Assembly: GCA_900553595.1 (NCBI GenBank) | Contig: USEC01000022.1 | Coordinates: 1-32,661, forward strand | From: an uncultured Prevotella sp. | GTDB taxonomy: Bacteria; Bacteroidota; Bacteroidia; Bacteroidales; Bacteroidaceae | DNA: 32,661 nt | Reading direction: 5' to 3' | In this document: piece by piece, positions 1-5,596 of the stretch | Layout of the letters: every line of letters begins with the position of its first letter | Position numbering within the stretch: position 1 is the stretch's first letter | Notes under the pieces: model-generated | Seen by the model: only the letters and a program-made list of their open reading frames with translations | Database searches by the model: none | Told to the model about the DNA's origin: nothing | Program-made: the position numbers and the translations under genes

Positions 1-48
1 TACTCCGAAGGCAAAGAACATCGACAACAAGAAGAAGATTTTTTTCAT
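1..48 (-). CDS. N-terminal fragment of a second M6-type metalloprotease (runs off the window)
   Basis: Only the first 16 codons are inside the window, reading leftwards from an ATG at 48. The peptide is a hydrophobic signal-peptide start (MKKIFFLLSMFFAFGV) identical to the first 16 residues of the protease encoded at 5597-7345, and the DNA is identical over the same stretch. The shared promoter region upstream is also conserved. I infer a paralogous secreted protease, but the catalytic part cannot be seen, so it could equally be a different protein that shares only the signal peptide and upstream region. Confidence 0.7.
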   Translation of the reverse strand, partial: MKKIFFLLSMFFAFGV

Positions 49-86
49 ATAAATGCGATTTCCTTTAATTATTATGTTTCAATCCG

Positions 87-94
87 CAAATTTA
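87..94 (-). promoter_or_regulatory. Bacteroidetes -7 promoter element for the left-edge protease gene
   Basis: On the minus strand this reads TAAATTTG, which fits the TAnnTTTG element of the primary Bacteroidetes sigma factor. It lies 38 bases upstream of the ATG at 48. The same element occurs in the duplicated copy at 7384-7391. No convincing -33 TTTG is visible at the expected distance. Confidence 0.55.
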
Positions 95-202
95 CACAAT
101 TAACGTTGATATAACAAAATAATCGGACATTTATTTTACTGAAAGAATGTTATTTACCCAACTTTCGCAAGTACAAGTAGAGAATGCGGAAGTCCTATCA
201 TA

Positions 203-1408
203 TCACCTTATGCACTGGTTCTTGCAGAAGTCGTCGAACTCGCTGCGGTAGCCATTGAACACGTTTATGTCCACTTTGGGGCGTATTCCGCTCACGCGCC
301 CGTCGGGACAGAGTTGCCAGAACACGAGGTGCACATCGGGTTTGTACTCGCCGTAGCGTGCTATCCACACGTTGTAGTCGCGCTTCAGGTCGGGGGCGAG
401 AGGCAGATAACGGTTCACGAAGGTCTGGCTGACATATAGCACGGGCTTCACTCCCACCCTGCCTTCCACCACACGGAGCCACGCACGCACTGCCGCGAAC
501 ATGGCTTCGGGTCCGCCCATCTTCTTTATCTGTGCCGCCGAAGGTTCCACATCGAGCACCGGCGGGAAGTCGCCTTTTCTGAAAACGGCGTTGCGCAGGA
601 AGAAGTGTGCCTGCGCCGTGCCGCTCGTGCGTGTGGAGAAGAAGTGATAGGCACCGCACGGTATGCCTCGCCGCCGTGCCGCCGCATAGTCGGAGCGGTA
701 GTAGCGGTTGCGCAGCGTGGTGCCTTCCGTCGCCTTGATGTAGCAGAACGACACGGGGTAGTCCACCCGTCCTGCCACGTTTTTCTTGCTTATCGTGCCC
801 AAGTGCGATATGCGCAGACGGTCCCAGTGTATGGGATAATGCTTGCGTCCTACATCGTGCTGGAAGCGTGAGATGTCGATTCCGTAAATGCGTGAGGGTG
901 TGTATTGCAGCCGTTCGCCCTTGTAGCGGCCGGCTTTCCACTCGCCCACCTGCGCATGACGCCTGCCGCCGAGTGCGAACCCGAAGCCGTTGCGCATTCC
1001 GTCGCGCCACTCGCCTATGTAGAGGTCGTGCCGCCGCCCCGTGAACGTGCCGTGCCCCGAAGCGAAACCGTCGCGGTTGAGTTCGCCGTTGTAGGTTCCG
1101 AGCGAGTCGGCCACCACGCCGCGCACCAGTGTGTCGGCACGCCAGAAGCCCACAATGCGTCTTCCCAGCGAGTCGCGGCTCACGCCATGCCCTGAGCGCA
1201 TGCCCTTGTGCCACTGTCCTTCGTATATCATGCTGTCGCCGACGGCGAGCTGTCCGTAGCCTTCATATTTCCCGTTGAGCACTCCGCCACGATACACCGC
1301 CGTGCCTTTCGCCACTGTCTGCGTGCCGTCGTGCTCCACGTTGCCACACGCGGTGAGTGCCAAGACAGCCACCGCCCACATTATTATATAATACAACCGC
1401 CGTTTCAT
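203..1408 (-). CDS. Lipoprotein with MORN-type repeats fused to a GH25 lysozyme domain
   Basis: This 401-residue protein starts with a hydrophobic segment ending in a lipobox, LTAC, with the lipidated cysteine at 21. Residues about 38-165 hold repeated glycine/tyrosine motifs of MORN type (YEGQW, YIGEW and similar, with GxG turns). From about 174 a GH25 (Chalaropsis-type) lysozyme domain begins with GIDIS (Asp178), followed by KATEG (Glu228), LDVEP (Asp286, Glu288) and a late VDIN. These match the conserved acidic residues of GH25 muramidases, which cleave peptidoglycan between MurNAc and GlcNAc. A role at the outer membrane or periplasm is inferred from the lipobox. Its ATG overlaps the stop of the upstream gene in an ATGA, so the two are probably translationally coupled. 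It may remodel the cell's own wall or attack competitors; the sequence does not decide. Confidence 0.85.
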   Translation of the reverse strand: MKRRLYYIIMWAVAVLALTACGNVEHDGTQTVAKGTAVYRGGVLNGKYEGYGQLAVGDSMIYEGQWHKGMRSGHGVSRDSLGRRIVGFWRADTLVRGVVADSLGTYNGELNRDGFASGHGTFTGRRHDLYIGEWRDGMRNGFGFALGGRRHAQVGEWKAGRYKGERLQYTPSRIYGIDISRFQHDVGRKHYPIHWDRLRISHLGTISKKNVAGRVDYPVSFCYIKATEGTTLRNRYYRSDYAAARRRGIPCGAYHFFSTRTSGTAQAHFFLRNAVFRKGDFPPVLDVEPSAAQIKKMGGPEAMFAAVRAWLRVVEGRVGVKPVLYVSQTFVNRYLPLAPDLKRDYNVWIARYGEYKPDVHLVFWQLCPDGRVSGIRPKVDINVFNGYRSEFDDFCKNQCIR

Positions 1409-2415
1409 CGCCGTGCCTCCTTTCCGAACAGACGCCGCAAGTCGGCACGCGGCACCATGCCGTCACCGCTCTTCAGTCCTATGAACAGTCCACGGGCGGT
1501 GAACACCGCACTGCCGTCGGGGGCGAGGATGTCGGGTATGTCATGGATGCCGTCAGCCGACCTCCGTCCTGCCACGATGCTCACGCCCACGGTGTCGCAT
1601 TCGAGTCCTCTCACACCGAGTCCGCCGAACCCTGCCATGCATATCTCGCCCTTGCCGCCGCAGTTCCACGGCAACGGCATGACGGCATGCGCTCCGGAAG
1701 GCGTCGTTCCGTCGGCGGTCTGCAAAAGCAGGGTGCGCCGTGCGGCGTCGGAGGCAAGCAGCGTGCATGGCGTGCGGCGTATATGACTGGCGGTGTCGCG
1801 GTAGATGGCGGTGAAGCTGCGGCGGTGCGCCGTCGTGAAGCGTGCCTTCGCGCCCACGCTGTCGAGTATTTCACGCATCCTGCGGCAGTCTGTGTAGTCC
1901 TGCTCCACTCTCCTTGCGAGTGCAGCCACCTGCTGGTAGCCCTCATCCTGCACTCCGTGCACACGCAGATAGTAGGCGAGTTCGGCCGACTGGCCTTTCA
2001 GCGTGGCGAGTTTCTGCTCCACCGCCTTCCGGCAGAGTGCACCGACATCGGCTTTCGCACGCAGGGCGGGGGTTCCGCCGTGTGCCTCCAGCGTGGCTAT
2101 GCGTCCGTGGCACGACGGTATCACGGGCCATTCACCCACCCAACAGCCGGCACTCCAATGGCGGTGCGTGGCTGTGTCGCGATGCAGCGTCAGGCGCACG
2201 AGTGCCGTGTCGGCATCGGCGGAAAGGAAATATAGCGTCGGGATGCCGTTTATCGACACCTCGTTCCACTCCTCACACTCCACCACAACGGCGCAGCGCC
2301 GCATGCCCCTTGCGCTTTCAGGCAGCAGCAACGACACCGCAACGGCGGCGACGACGGCGAGCAACGCCCCGGCTGTCAGCAGAAGAACGGTTTTCTTATG
2401 TTTTTTTCCTGGCAT
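1405..2415 (-). CDS. Membrane-anchored protein of unknown function, upstream partner of the GH25 lipoprotein
   Basis: I do not recognise a family. From the ATG at 2415 it has 336 residues: a lysine-rich N-terminus (MPGKKHKK), one hydrophobic segment at about 9-30, and a long extracytoplasmic remainder. Several cysteines could form disulfides, and a glycine-rich stretch near 255-270 (NCGGKGEICMAGFGGLG) is the most distinctive part; together with a segment near 205-250 it faintly recalls trypsin-like folds, but I see no catalytic triad. An in-frame TTG at 2427 would add four residues; the ATG is preferred. It overlaps the GH25 gene by four bases, so a joint role in wall processing is likely but unproven. 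A TAATTTCG at 2442-2449 on the minus strand is a weak promoter candidate. Confidence 0.75.
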   Translation of the reverse strand: MPGKKHKKTVLLLTAGALLAVVAAVAVSLLLPESARGMRRCAVVVECEEWNEVSINGIPTLYFLSADADTALVRLTLHRDTATHRHWSAGCWVGEWPVIPSCHGRIATLEAHGGTPALRAKADVGALCRKAVEQKLATLKGQSAELAYYLRVHGVQDEGYQQVAALARRVEQDYTDCRRMREILDSVGAKARFTTAHRRSFTAIYRDTASHIRRTPCTLLASDAARRTLLLQTADGTTPSGAHAVMPLPWNCGGKGEICMAGFGGLGVRGLECDTVGVSIVAGRRSADGIHDIPDILAPDGSAVFTARGLFIGLKSGDGMVPRADLRRLFGKEARR

Positions 2416-2531
2416 AATATCAAGCAATTTTTTATTCCGTGCGAAATTACAAATAATATTCTTAACACTTGCATGAGGAGTGATTTAAAAAGAGGGAGAA
2501 GTTAAAGAAGTTAAACCCAAAGGAGGTGTAT

Positions 2532-2681
2532 CAAAACGGGAGTTAGCCGAAGTTATCGGAAGTTAATCCGCCTGCGGCGGATGGAAGGTAACGGACATTA
2601 CCATTAGCTTTCAATGGGTTCTGCTATTGTCCGTTATCTTCCTTTAACTTCCGGTGAAGCCTAACTTCCGATAACTTCAGG
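2532..2681. repeat. Long hairpin element, copy 1
   Basis: This imperfect palindrome of about 150 bp begins with CAAAACGGGAGTTA and ends in GATAACTTCAGG. The two halves pair through GAAGTTATCGGAAGTTA with TAACTTCCGATAACTTC and through AACGGACA with TGTCCGTT. An inner hairpin at 2566-2582 has a 7-bp stem, ATCCGCC/GGCGGAT, around a TGC loop (GCA on the other strand). Copy 2 at 5383-5545 is nearly identical across its centre. The outer right arm TAACTCCC seen in copy 2 is missing here, so this copy looks end-truncated. Confidence 0.85.
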
Positions 2682-2705
2682 TTTCAGGCGTCTTACAGGT
2701 GGCTT

Positions 2706-2858
2706 GACTATGTTTCATGACAAAAACTGCAAGAAGTTGCCTATGTTTTAGGATGATTTTATACGTTTTTTGCCTATGTTTTAGGACAAAAAGCACTAAA
2801 AGTTGCCTATGTTTTAGGACATTTTCGCATGTTTTGCCCATATTCCAGACAAAAACAG
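2706..2858. repeat. 33-bp tandem repeat array, five units
   Basis: Units start at 2706, 2739, 2772, 2805 and 2836. The first three steps are exactly 33 bp and the last is 31. The conserved part of units 2-4 is GCCTATGTTTTAGGA; units 1 and 5 are degenerate. The array ends inside a Bacteroidetes promoter. Because 33 is divisible by three, the opposite strand stays open and would encode an 11-residue repeat containing LKHRQ, but with no start or ribosome-site support I treat it as non-coding. Confidence 0.85.
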
Positions 2859-2866
2859 TACCTTTG
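2833..2866 (+). promoter_or_regulatory. Bacteroidetes promoter, probably for the DEAD-box helicase
   Basis: A TTTG at 2833-2836 and TACCTTTG at 2859-2866 fit the -33 and -7 elements, with a 22-base spacer that is slightly long. It is followed by GCATAAGATAGGC, and the same 16-base string TTTGCATAAGATAGGC recurs at 19383-19398 after another TAnnTTTG. The helicase ATG lies about 310 bases downstream, leaving a long leader that contains a 22-bp repeat array. Confidence 0.5.
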
Positions 2867-2934
2867 CATAAGATAGGCAACATGTTTGCGAACCCGAAGC
2901 AACATTGATTTTCAGCACATTACAAGCACGCTGA

Positions 2935-3022
2935 AAACAAGGCTTGTTTGGAGTGAAAAGAAGGCTTCTTCGGAGTGCAAGGAAGCCTTGTTTGAAGGGC
3001 AAAGAAGCCTTGCTTGCAAAGC
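2935..3022. repeat. 22-bp phased repeat array, locus 1 (four units)
   Basis: Four consecutive units begin at 2935, 2957, 2979 and 3001, each exactly 22 bp. The core is AAAGAAGCCTTGTTT or its reverse complement AAACAAGGCTTCTTT, followed by seven variable bases; here units 1 and 2 are hybrid forms. The same repeat in the same register occurs at 26206 and 32287. The array sits in the presumed leader of the helicase gene. Confidence 0.9.
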
Positions 3023-3177
3023 GGACGATTAGTGCATGCCACACACGCCGCTCACCGACGGGGAAAAACCTCGGCGGCCGCAGACGAAAACCGACTTTTG
3101 CAAGCGGAACAGCACTTCAACTTCCGGGCTTCCGAAAGTACAGTAAAAACAAAGAAACAAAAAACCACATAAAAGGA

Positions 3178-4506
3178 ATGAATATAGAAGATACCCTCAG
3201 AAAGCTCCGCATTGACGAGCTGAACGCCATGCAGCAGGACACGATGCACGCCGTGCTGCACACCGACCGCGACATAGTGGTGCTCGCACCGACGGGCAGC
3301 GGCAAGACACTCGCCTACCTCCTGCCCATAGCAAGCCGCATGGACGCGCAGAACGACGAGGTGCAGGTGGTGGTGATAGTGCCGAGCCGCGAACTCGCCC
3401 TGCAGTCGCACGAAGTGTTCCAGAGCATGGGCAGCGGCATGCGCTCGGCATGCCTCTACGGCGGCCGCCCCACCATGGACGAGCACCGCGCCATCATGCG
3501 CACCCGTCCGCAGATAGTGTTCGCCACGCCGGGACGCCTCAACGACCATATAGACAAGCTCAACTTCACGACGGACAGTGTGCGGTGGCTCGTCATCGAC
3601 GAGTTCGACAAGTGTCTGCGCATGGGTTTCCGTGCCGAGATGCAGAAAGCTGTGGAGAGTCTGCCCACCGTGGAACGCCGCATACTCCTCTCCGCCACCG
3701 ACACCGAGGAAATGCCGCGCTTCGTGCGCATGGGCAGAACGGAGCGCGTGGACTACCTCGACACCGACGAACAGACCCCCGACCGCATAAGCCTCTACAC
3801 CGTGCACAGCCCCGAAAAGGACAAGCTGCTGACGCTGCTGCGGCTGCTCCGCAGTCTGGGCGACGAGAAGACGATAGTGTTCCTCAACTACCGCGACGGC
3901 GTGGAACGCACCGCCGCCTTCCTGCGCAGCGAGGGTTGCGTGGTGAGCATGCTGCACGGCGCCCTCGACCAGCGTGAACGCGAGGAGGCTGTCTATCGGT
4001 TCGCCAACGCCTCGACCAACATCCTCGTGGGTACCGACCTCGCCTCGCGCGGCCTCGACATTCCCGATGTGAACAACATCATACACTACAATCTGCCAGT
4101 GGGCGAGGATGAGTACATCCACCGCGTAGGACGCACGGGACGATGGGACGCCACTGGACGCGCATTCATGATAATAGGTCCCGAAGAGACGATGCCCGAA
4201 TATGTGAAAGAACAGACTGAAGAGTTCGTACCCGACCCTGACGCCGCCCCCGTACCAGCCCCGCGCATGGCGACACTCTACATTGGCAAGGGAAAGAAGG
4301 ACAAGCTGTCGAAGGGCGACATCCTCGGTTTCCTCTGCAAGACCTGCGGCATCGACGGCAAGGACATCGGCAAGATAGACGTGTACGAACGCTATTCCTA
4401 CGCCGCCGTCAGCCGCCCCCTGCTCCGCAACGTGATAAAGAAAGCACAGACAGCGAAGATAAAGGGAGTGAAGACAAAGGTGGAGGAAATAGGAGGTAGG
4501 AATTAG
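3178..4506 (+). CDS. DEAD-box RNA helicase, DbpA-like
   Basis: This ATP-dependent RNA helicase of 442 residues is probably involved in ribosome assembly or RNA remodelling. Two RecA-like domains are clear: Q-motif-like LNAMQQ near 16, Walker A APTGSGKT at 37-44, PSRELA at 69, TPGR at 117, motif II as DEFD at 141-144 (a variant of DEAD), SAT at 172, RGLDIPD near 291 and HRVGRTGR at 315-322. Residues about 366-437 resemble the DbpA RNA-binding domain, which in E. coli DbpA binds 23S rRNA hairpin 92; whether this protein shares that target is inference. The reading frame is open upstream to 2944, but that part is repeat DNA. The ATG at 3178, starting MNIEDTLRKL, matches the usual family N-terminus. 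Confidence 0.9.
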   Translation: MNIEDTLRKLRIDELNAMQQDTMHAVLHTDRDIVVLAPTGSGKTLAYLLPIASRMDAQNDEVQVVVIVPSRELALQSHEVFQSMGSGMRSACLYGGRPTMDEHRAIMRTRPQIVFATPGRLNDHIDKLNFTTDSVRWLVIDEFDKCLRMGFRAEMQKAVESLPTVERRILLSATDTEEMPRFVRMGRTERVDYLDTDEQTPDRISLYTVHSPEKDKLLTLLRLLRSLGDEKTIVFLNYRDGVERTAAFLRSEGCVVSMLHGALDQREREEAVYRFANASTNILVGTDLASRGLDIPDVNNIIHYNLPVGEDEYIHRVGRTGRWDATGRAFMIIGPEETMPEYVKEQTEEFVPDPDAAPVPAPRMATLYIGKGKKDKLSKGDILGFLCKTCGIDGKDIGKIDVYERYSYAAVSRPLLRNVIKKAQTAKIKGVKTKVEEIGGRN

Positions 4507-4603
4507 GAGTTACGAGTTAGGAGTTAGGAATTACGAATTGTGTTAGGAGGTCGAGCGTCCCGCTCGACAACACCACCATAAATTCCTAACTCGTAAATCC
4601 TAA
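4503..4603. repeat. Inverted repeat holding a solo GTCGAGCG hairpin
   Basis: Outer arms built from TTAGGAGTTACGAGTTAGGA and TCCTAACTCGTAAATCCTAA pair across the element. In the middle, 4550-4568 is a perfect 8-bp hairpin, GTCGAGCG/CGCTCGAC with a TCC loop, preceded by TAGGAG and followed by AACACCACC. This matches the left end of the MITE-like elements at 17758 and 32408, with the rest of the element missing. It lies immediately after the helicase stop and may also help end its transcript. Confidence 0.75.
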
Positions 4604-4634
4604 ATCCGCCCCCGTTTGGGATTTTTAATAATAA

Positions 4635-4642
4635 TAATTTTG
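4635..4642 (+). promoter_or_regulatory. Bacteroidetes -7 element before the antitoxin gene
   Basis: TAATTTTG matches TAnnTTTG. A TTTG at 4615-4618 is present but only 16 bases upstream, closer than the roughly 20 seen before rimP. The antitoxin ATG is at 4706, with a good ribosome site, AAAGGAG, at 4692-4698. Confidence 0.5.
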
Positions 4643-4705
4643 CCCGTTTCACATTAAAGTATGAATTTGTAAATTCAAACAAATCATAGCGAAAGGAGTA
4701 CGGCA

Positions 4706-4960
4706 ATGAACAAGAACACCATGACAATCAGTATAGACATTCCAAACGACATTGCCATAGATATTGACAAACTATCGAAAATGGCTACGGAATATGTACA
4801 ACATCATATCTATATGCTGCAAGAAACAAAAAAGAAGCAAAGCCATGACACACGAGCTAAAAAAGCAGACGCATTCCGCAGCTTGCGAGGTTGCATATTC
4901 TCAAACATGGATTACAAGAGCATGATAGAAGAAGCTTTGACAGAAAAGTACAAGATATGA
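4706..4960 (+). CDS. Small antitoxin-like protein of a PIN-type toxin-antitoxin pair
   Basis: The protein has 84 residues with a good ribosome site (AAAGGAG, 7 bases upstream). It begins with a beta-strand-like segment (MTISIDIPNDIAIDI), continues into a charged helix rich in Lys and Gln, and ends with a motif (AFRSLRG, then SMIEEALTEKYKI) of the type seen in small Bacteroidetes antitoxins encoded next to PIN nucleases. No DNA-binding fold is certain. The last codons overlap the ATG of a broken PIN-domain gene in an ATGA, the usual arrangement of such pairs. In a working pair the C-terminal end would block the toxin and the N-terminal part would bind the operator. Here the toxin is destroyed, so this looks like an orphan antitoxin. 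Confidence 0.65.
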   Translation: MNKNTMTISIDIPNDIAIDIDKLSKMATEYVQHHIYMLQETKKKQSHDTRAKKADAFRSLRGCIFSNMDYKSMIEEALTEKYKI

Positions 4961-5078
4961 AAATATTCTTTATGCGATTTTCTTGATAACAGACAATATC
5001 AGCGATTTCAAAAATGCAGATATGACAAAGATAAGGATTGTAAGTCCAAAAGATTTTATAACGCCAACTGACCAATAG
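4957..5078 (+). pseudogene. Remnant of a PIN-domain toxin gene
   Basis: An ATG overlapping the antitoxin stop opens MKIFF, the usual start of PIN-domain toxins, but stops after nine codons at 4984. In another frame, from about 4974 to the TAG at 5076, the DNA encodes AIFLITDN, then ISDFKNADM, then RIVSPKDFITPTDQ. This matches the C-terminal end of PIN ribonucleases, where a (F)LIT(D/N)N..DF motif holds a late acidic metal ligand and a VL(S/T)P..F strand closes the fold. About 90-100 central residues, including the first catalytic Asp, are absent, so an internal deletion with a frameshift is inferred. It is not functional as read. Confidence 0.6.
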
Positions 5079-5150
5079 ATAAATGCCAACTGAGGAAACG
5101 AAATACGGCCAACTGAGGAAACGAAATTCAGTCAACTGAGGAAATAAAAC
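5063..5150. repeat. 22-23 bp tandem repeat, four units
   Basis: Units start at 5063, 5085, 5108 and 5131, in steps of 22, 23 and 23. The shared core is GCCAACTGAGGAAACGAAAT; the first unit keeps only GCCAACTGA and the last reads GTCAACTGAGGAAAT. The first unit lies within the end of the PIN remnant, so the array may have grown from, or been placed in, the decaying gene. Confidence 0.8.
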
Positions 5151-5188
5151 ATCTATCATACTGCTTTTCAGTCTATTACAAAAGAAAA

Positions 5189-5308
5189 ATCACATTTTTC
5201 AAAGGAGTTTTTGTCCGAATCATCACATTTTCCTAAGGAGTTTTTCGTGATTTATCACATTTTTCAAAGGAGTTTTACAGAAACCATCACATTTTCCTAA
5301 GGAGTTTT
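5189..5308. repeat. 32-33 bp tandem repeat with alternating units
   Basis: Four units start at 5189, 5222, 5254 and 5286, in steps of 33, 32 and 32. Each carries ATCACATTTT, then a variable centre, then AAGGAGTTTT. The centres alternate strictly: TCA, CCT, TCA, CCT, so the array can also be read as two 65-bp units. The bases between units differ. There is no Cas gene and the intervals are only 8-10 bases, so this is not a CRISPR array. Confidence 0.85.
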
Positions 5309-5382
5309 AGGAAATCAGAGAGAGTTTGGACAAGGTCGGCAGAGTGGCTCACGCTGTGCTCGTTTGACGTCGGACGGTGTGG

Positions 5383-5545
5383 CAAAACGGGAGTTAACAG
5401 AAGTTATCGGGAGTGAATCCGCCTGCGGCGGATGGAAGGTAACGGACATTACCATTATTTTTCAATGGGTTCTGCTATTGTCCGTTATCTTCCTTTAACT
5501 TCCGACGAATCCTGACTTCCGATAACTTCTGCTAACTCCCGTTTC
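5383..5545. repeat. Long hairpin element, copy 2 (most complete)
   Basis: This 163-bp palindrome has outer arms CAAAACGGGAGTTA and TAACTCCCGTTT, then CAGAAGTTATCGG against CCGATAACTTCTG, then AACGGACA against TGTCCGTT. The inner hairpin ATCCGCC-TGC-GGCGGAT at 5417-5433 is the same as in copy 1 at 2532. The central part is almost identical between copies. It lies just past the 3' end of the minus-strand protease and may act there as a terminator or transcript stabiliser. Confidence 0.9.
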
Positions 5546-5560
5546 AACCTTATCCTATGC

Positions 5561-5582
5561 AAAAAGCTCAGCCGAGGTTGAG
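5561..5582 (-). terminator. Possible weak terminator of the M6 protease
   Basis: On the minus strand CTCAACCTCGGCTGAG can form a short, imperfect stem with a very small loop, followed by CTTTTTG. It starts 15 bases past the stop codon at 5597. The stem is marginal; the large hairpin element at 5383-5545 is an alternative end. Confidence 0.35.
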
Positions 5583-5596
5583 TAAGTTGTCGTTTC

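Larger units (their letters stand above)
1..190. repeat. Duplicated signal-peptide and promoter region (copy A; copy B at 7298-7480)
   Basis: This stretch aligns with 7298-7480 at a constant offset of 7297. The first 55 bases are identical. After that I count about ten substitutions, plus a 6-base insertion near 168. The match covers the first codons, the leader and the minus-strand promoter, then fades out. It is a direct repeat, so recombination between the copies could remove the 7.3 kb between them. Confidence 0.85.

Noticed and set aside
2677..2883. Minus-strand open frame encoding an 11-residue LKHRQ repeat
   Set aside because: It follows automatically from a 33-bp non-coding repeat; no ribosome site, and the frame runs through promoter DNA. 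Kept only as an alternative in the array finding.
2944..3177. N-terminal extension of the helicase
   Set aside because: The frame is open but consists of 22-bp repeat DNA; the family start is at 3178.
3052..4122. Long minus-strand frame opposite the helicase
   Set aside because: It is the shadow of a GC-rich gene with clear helicase motifs; its composition (His/Val/Glu-rich) is typical of antisense frames.
5189..5308. CRISPR array candidate
   Set aside because: The regular repeats are separated by only 8-10 bases, units alternate in sequence, there are only four, and no cas gene is nearby.
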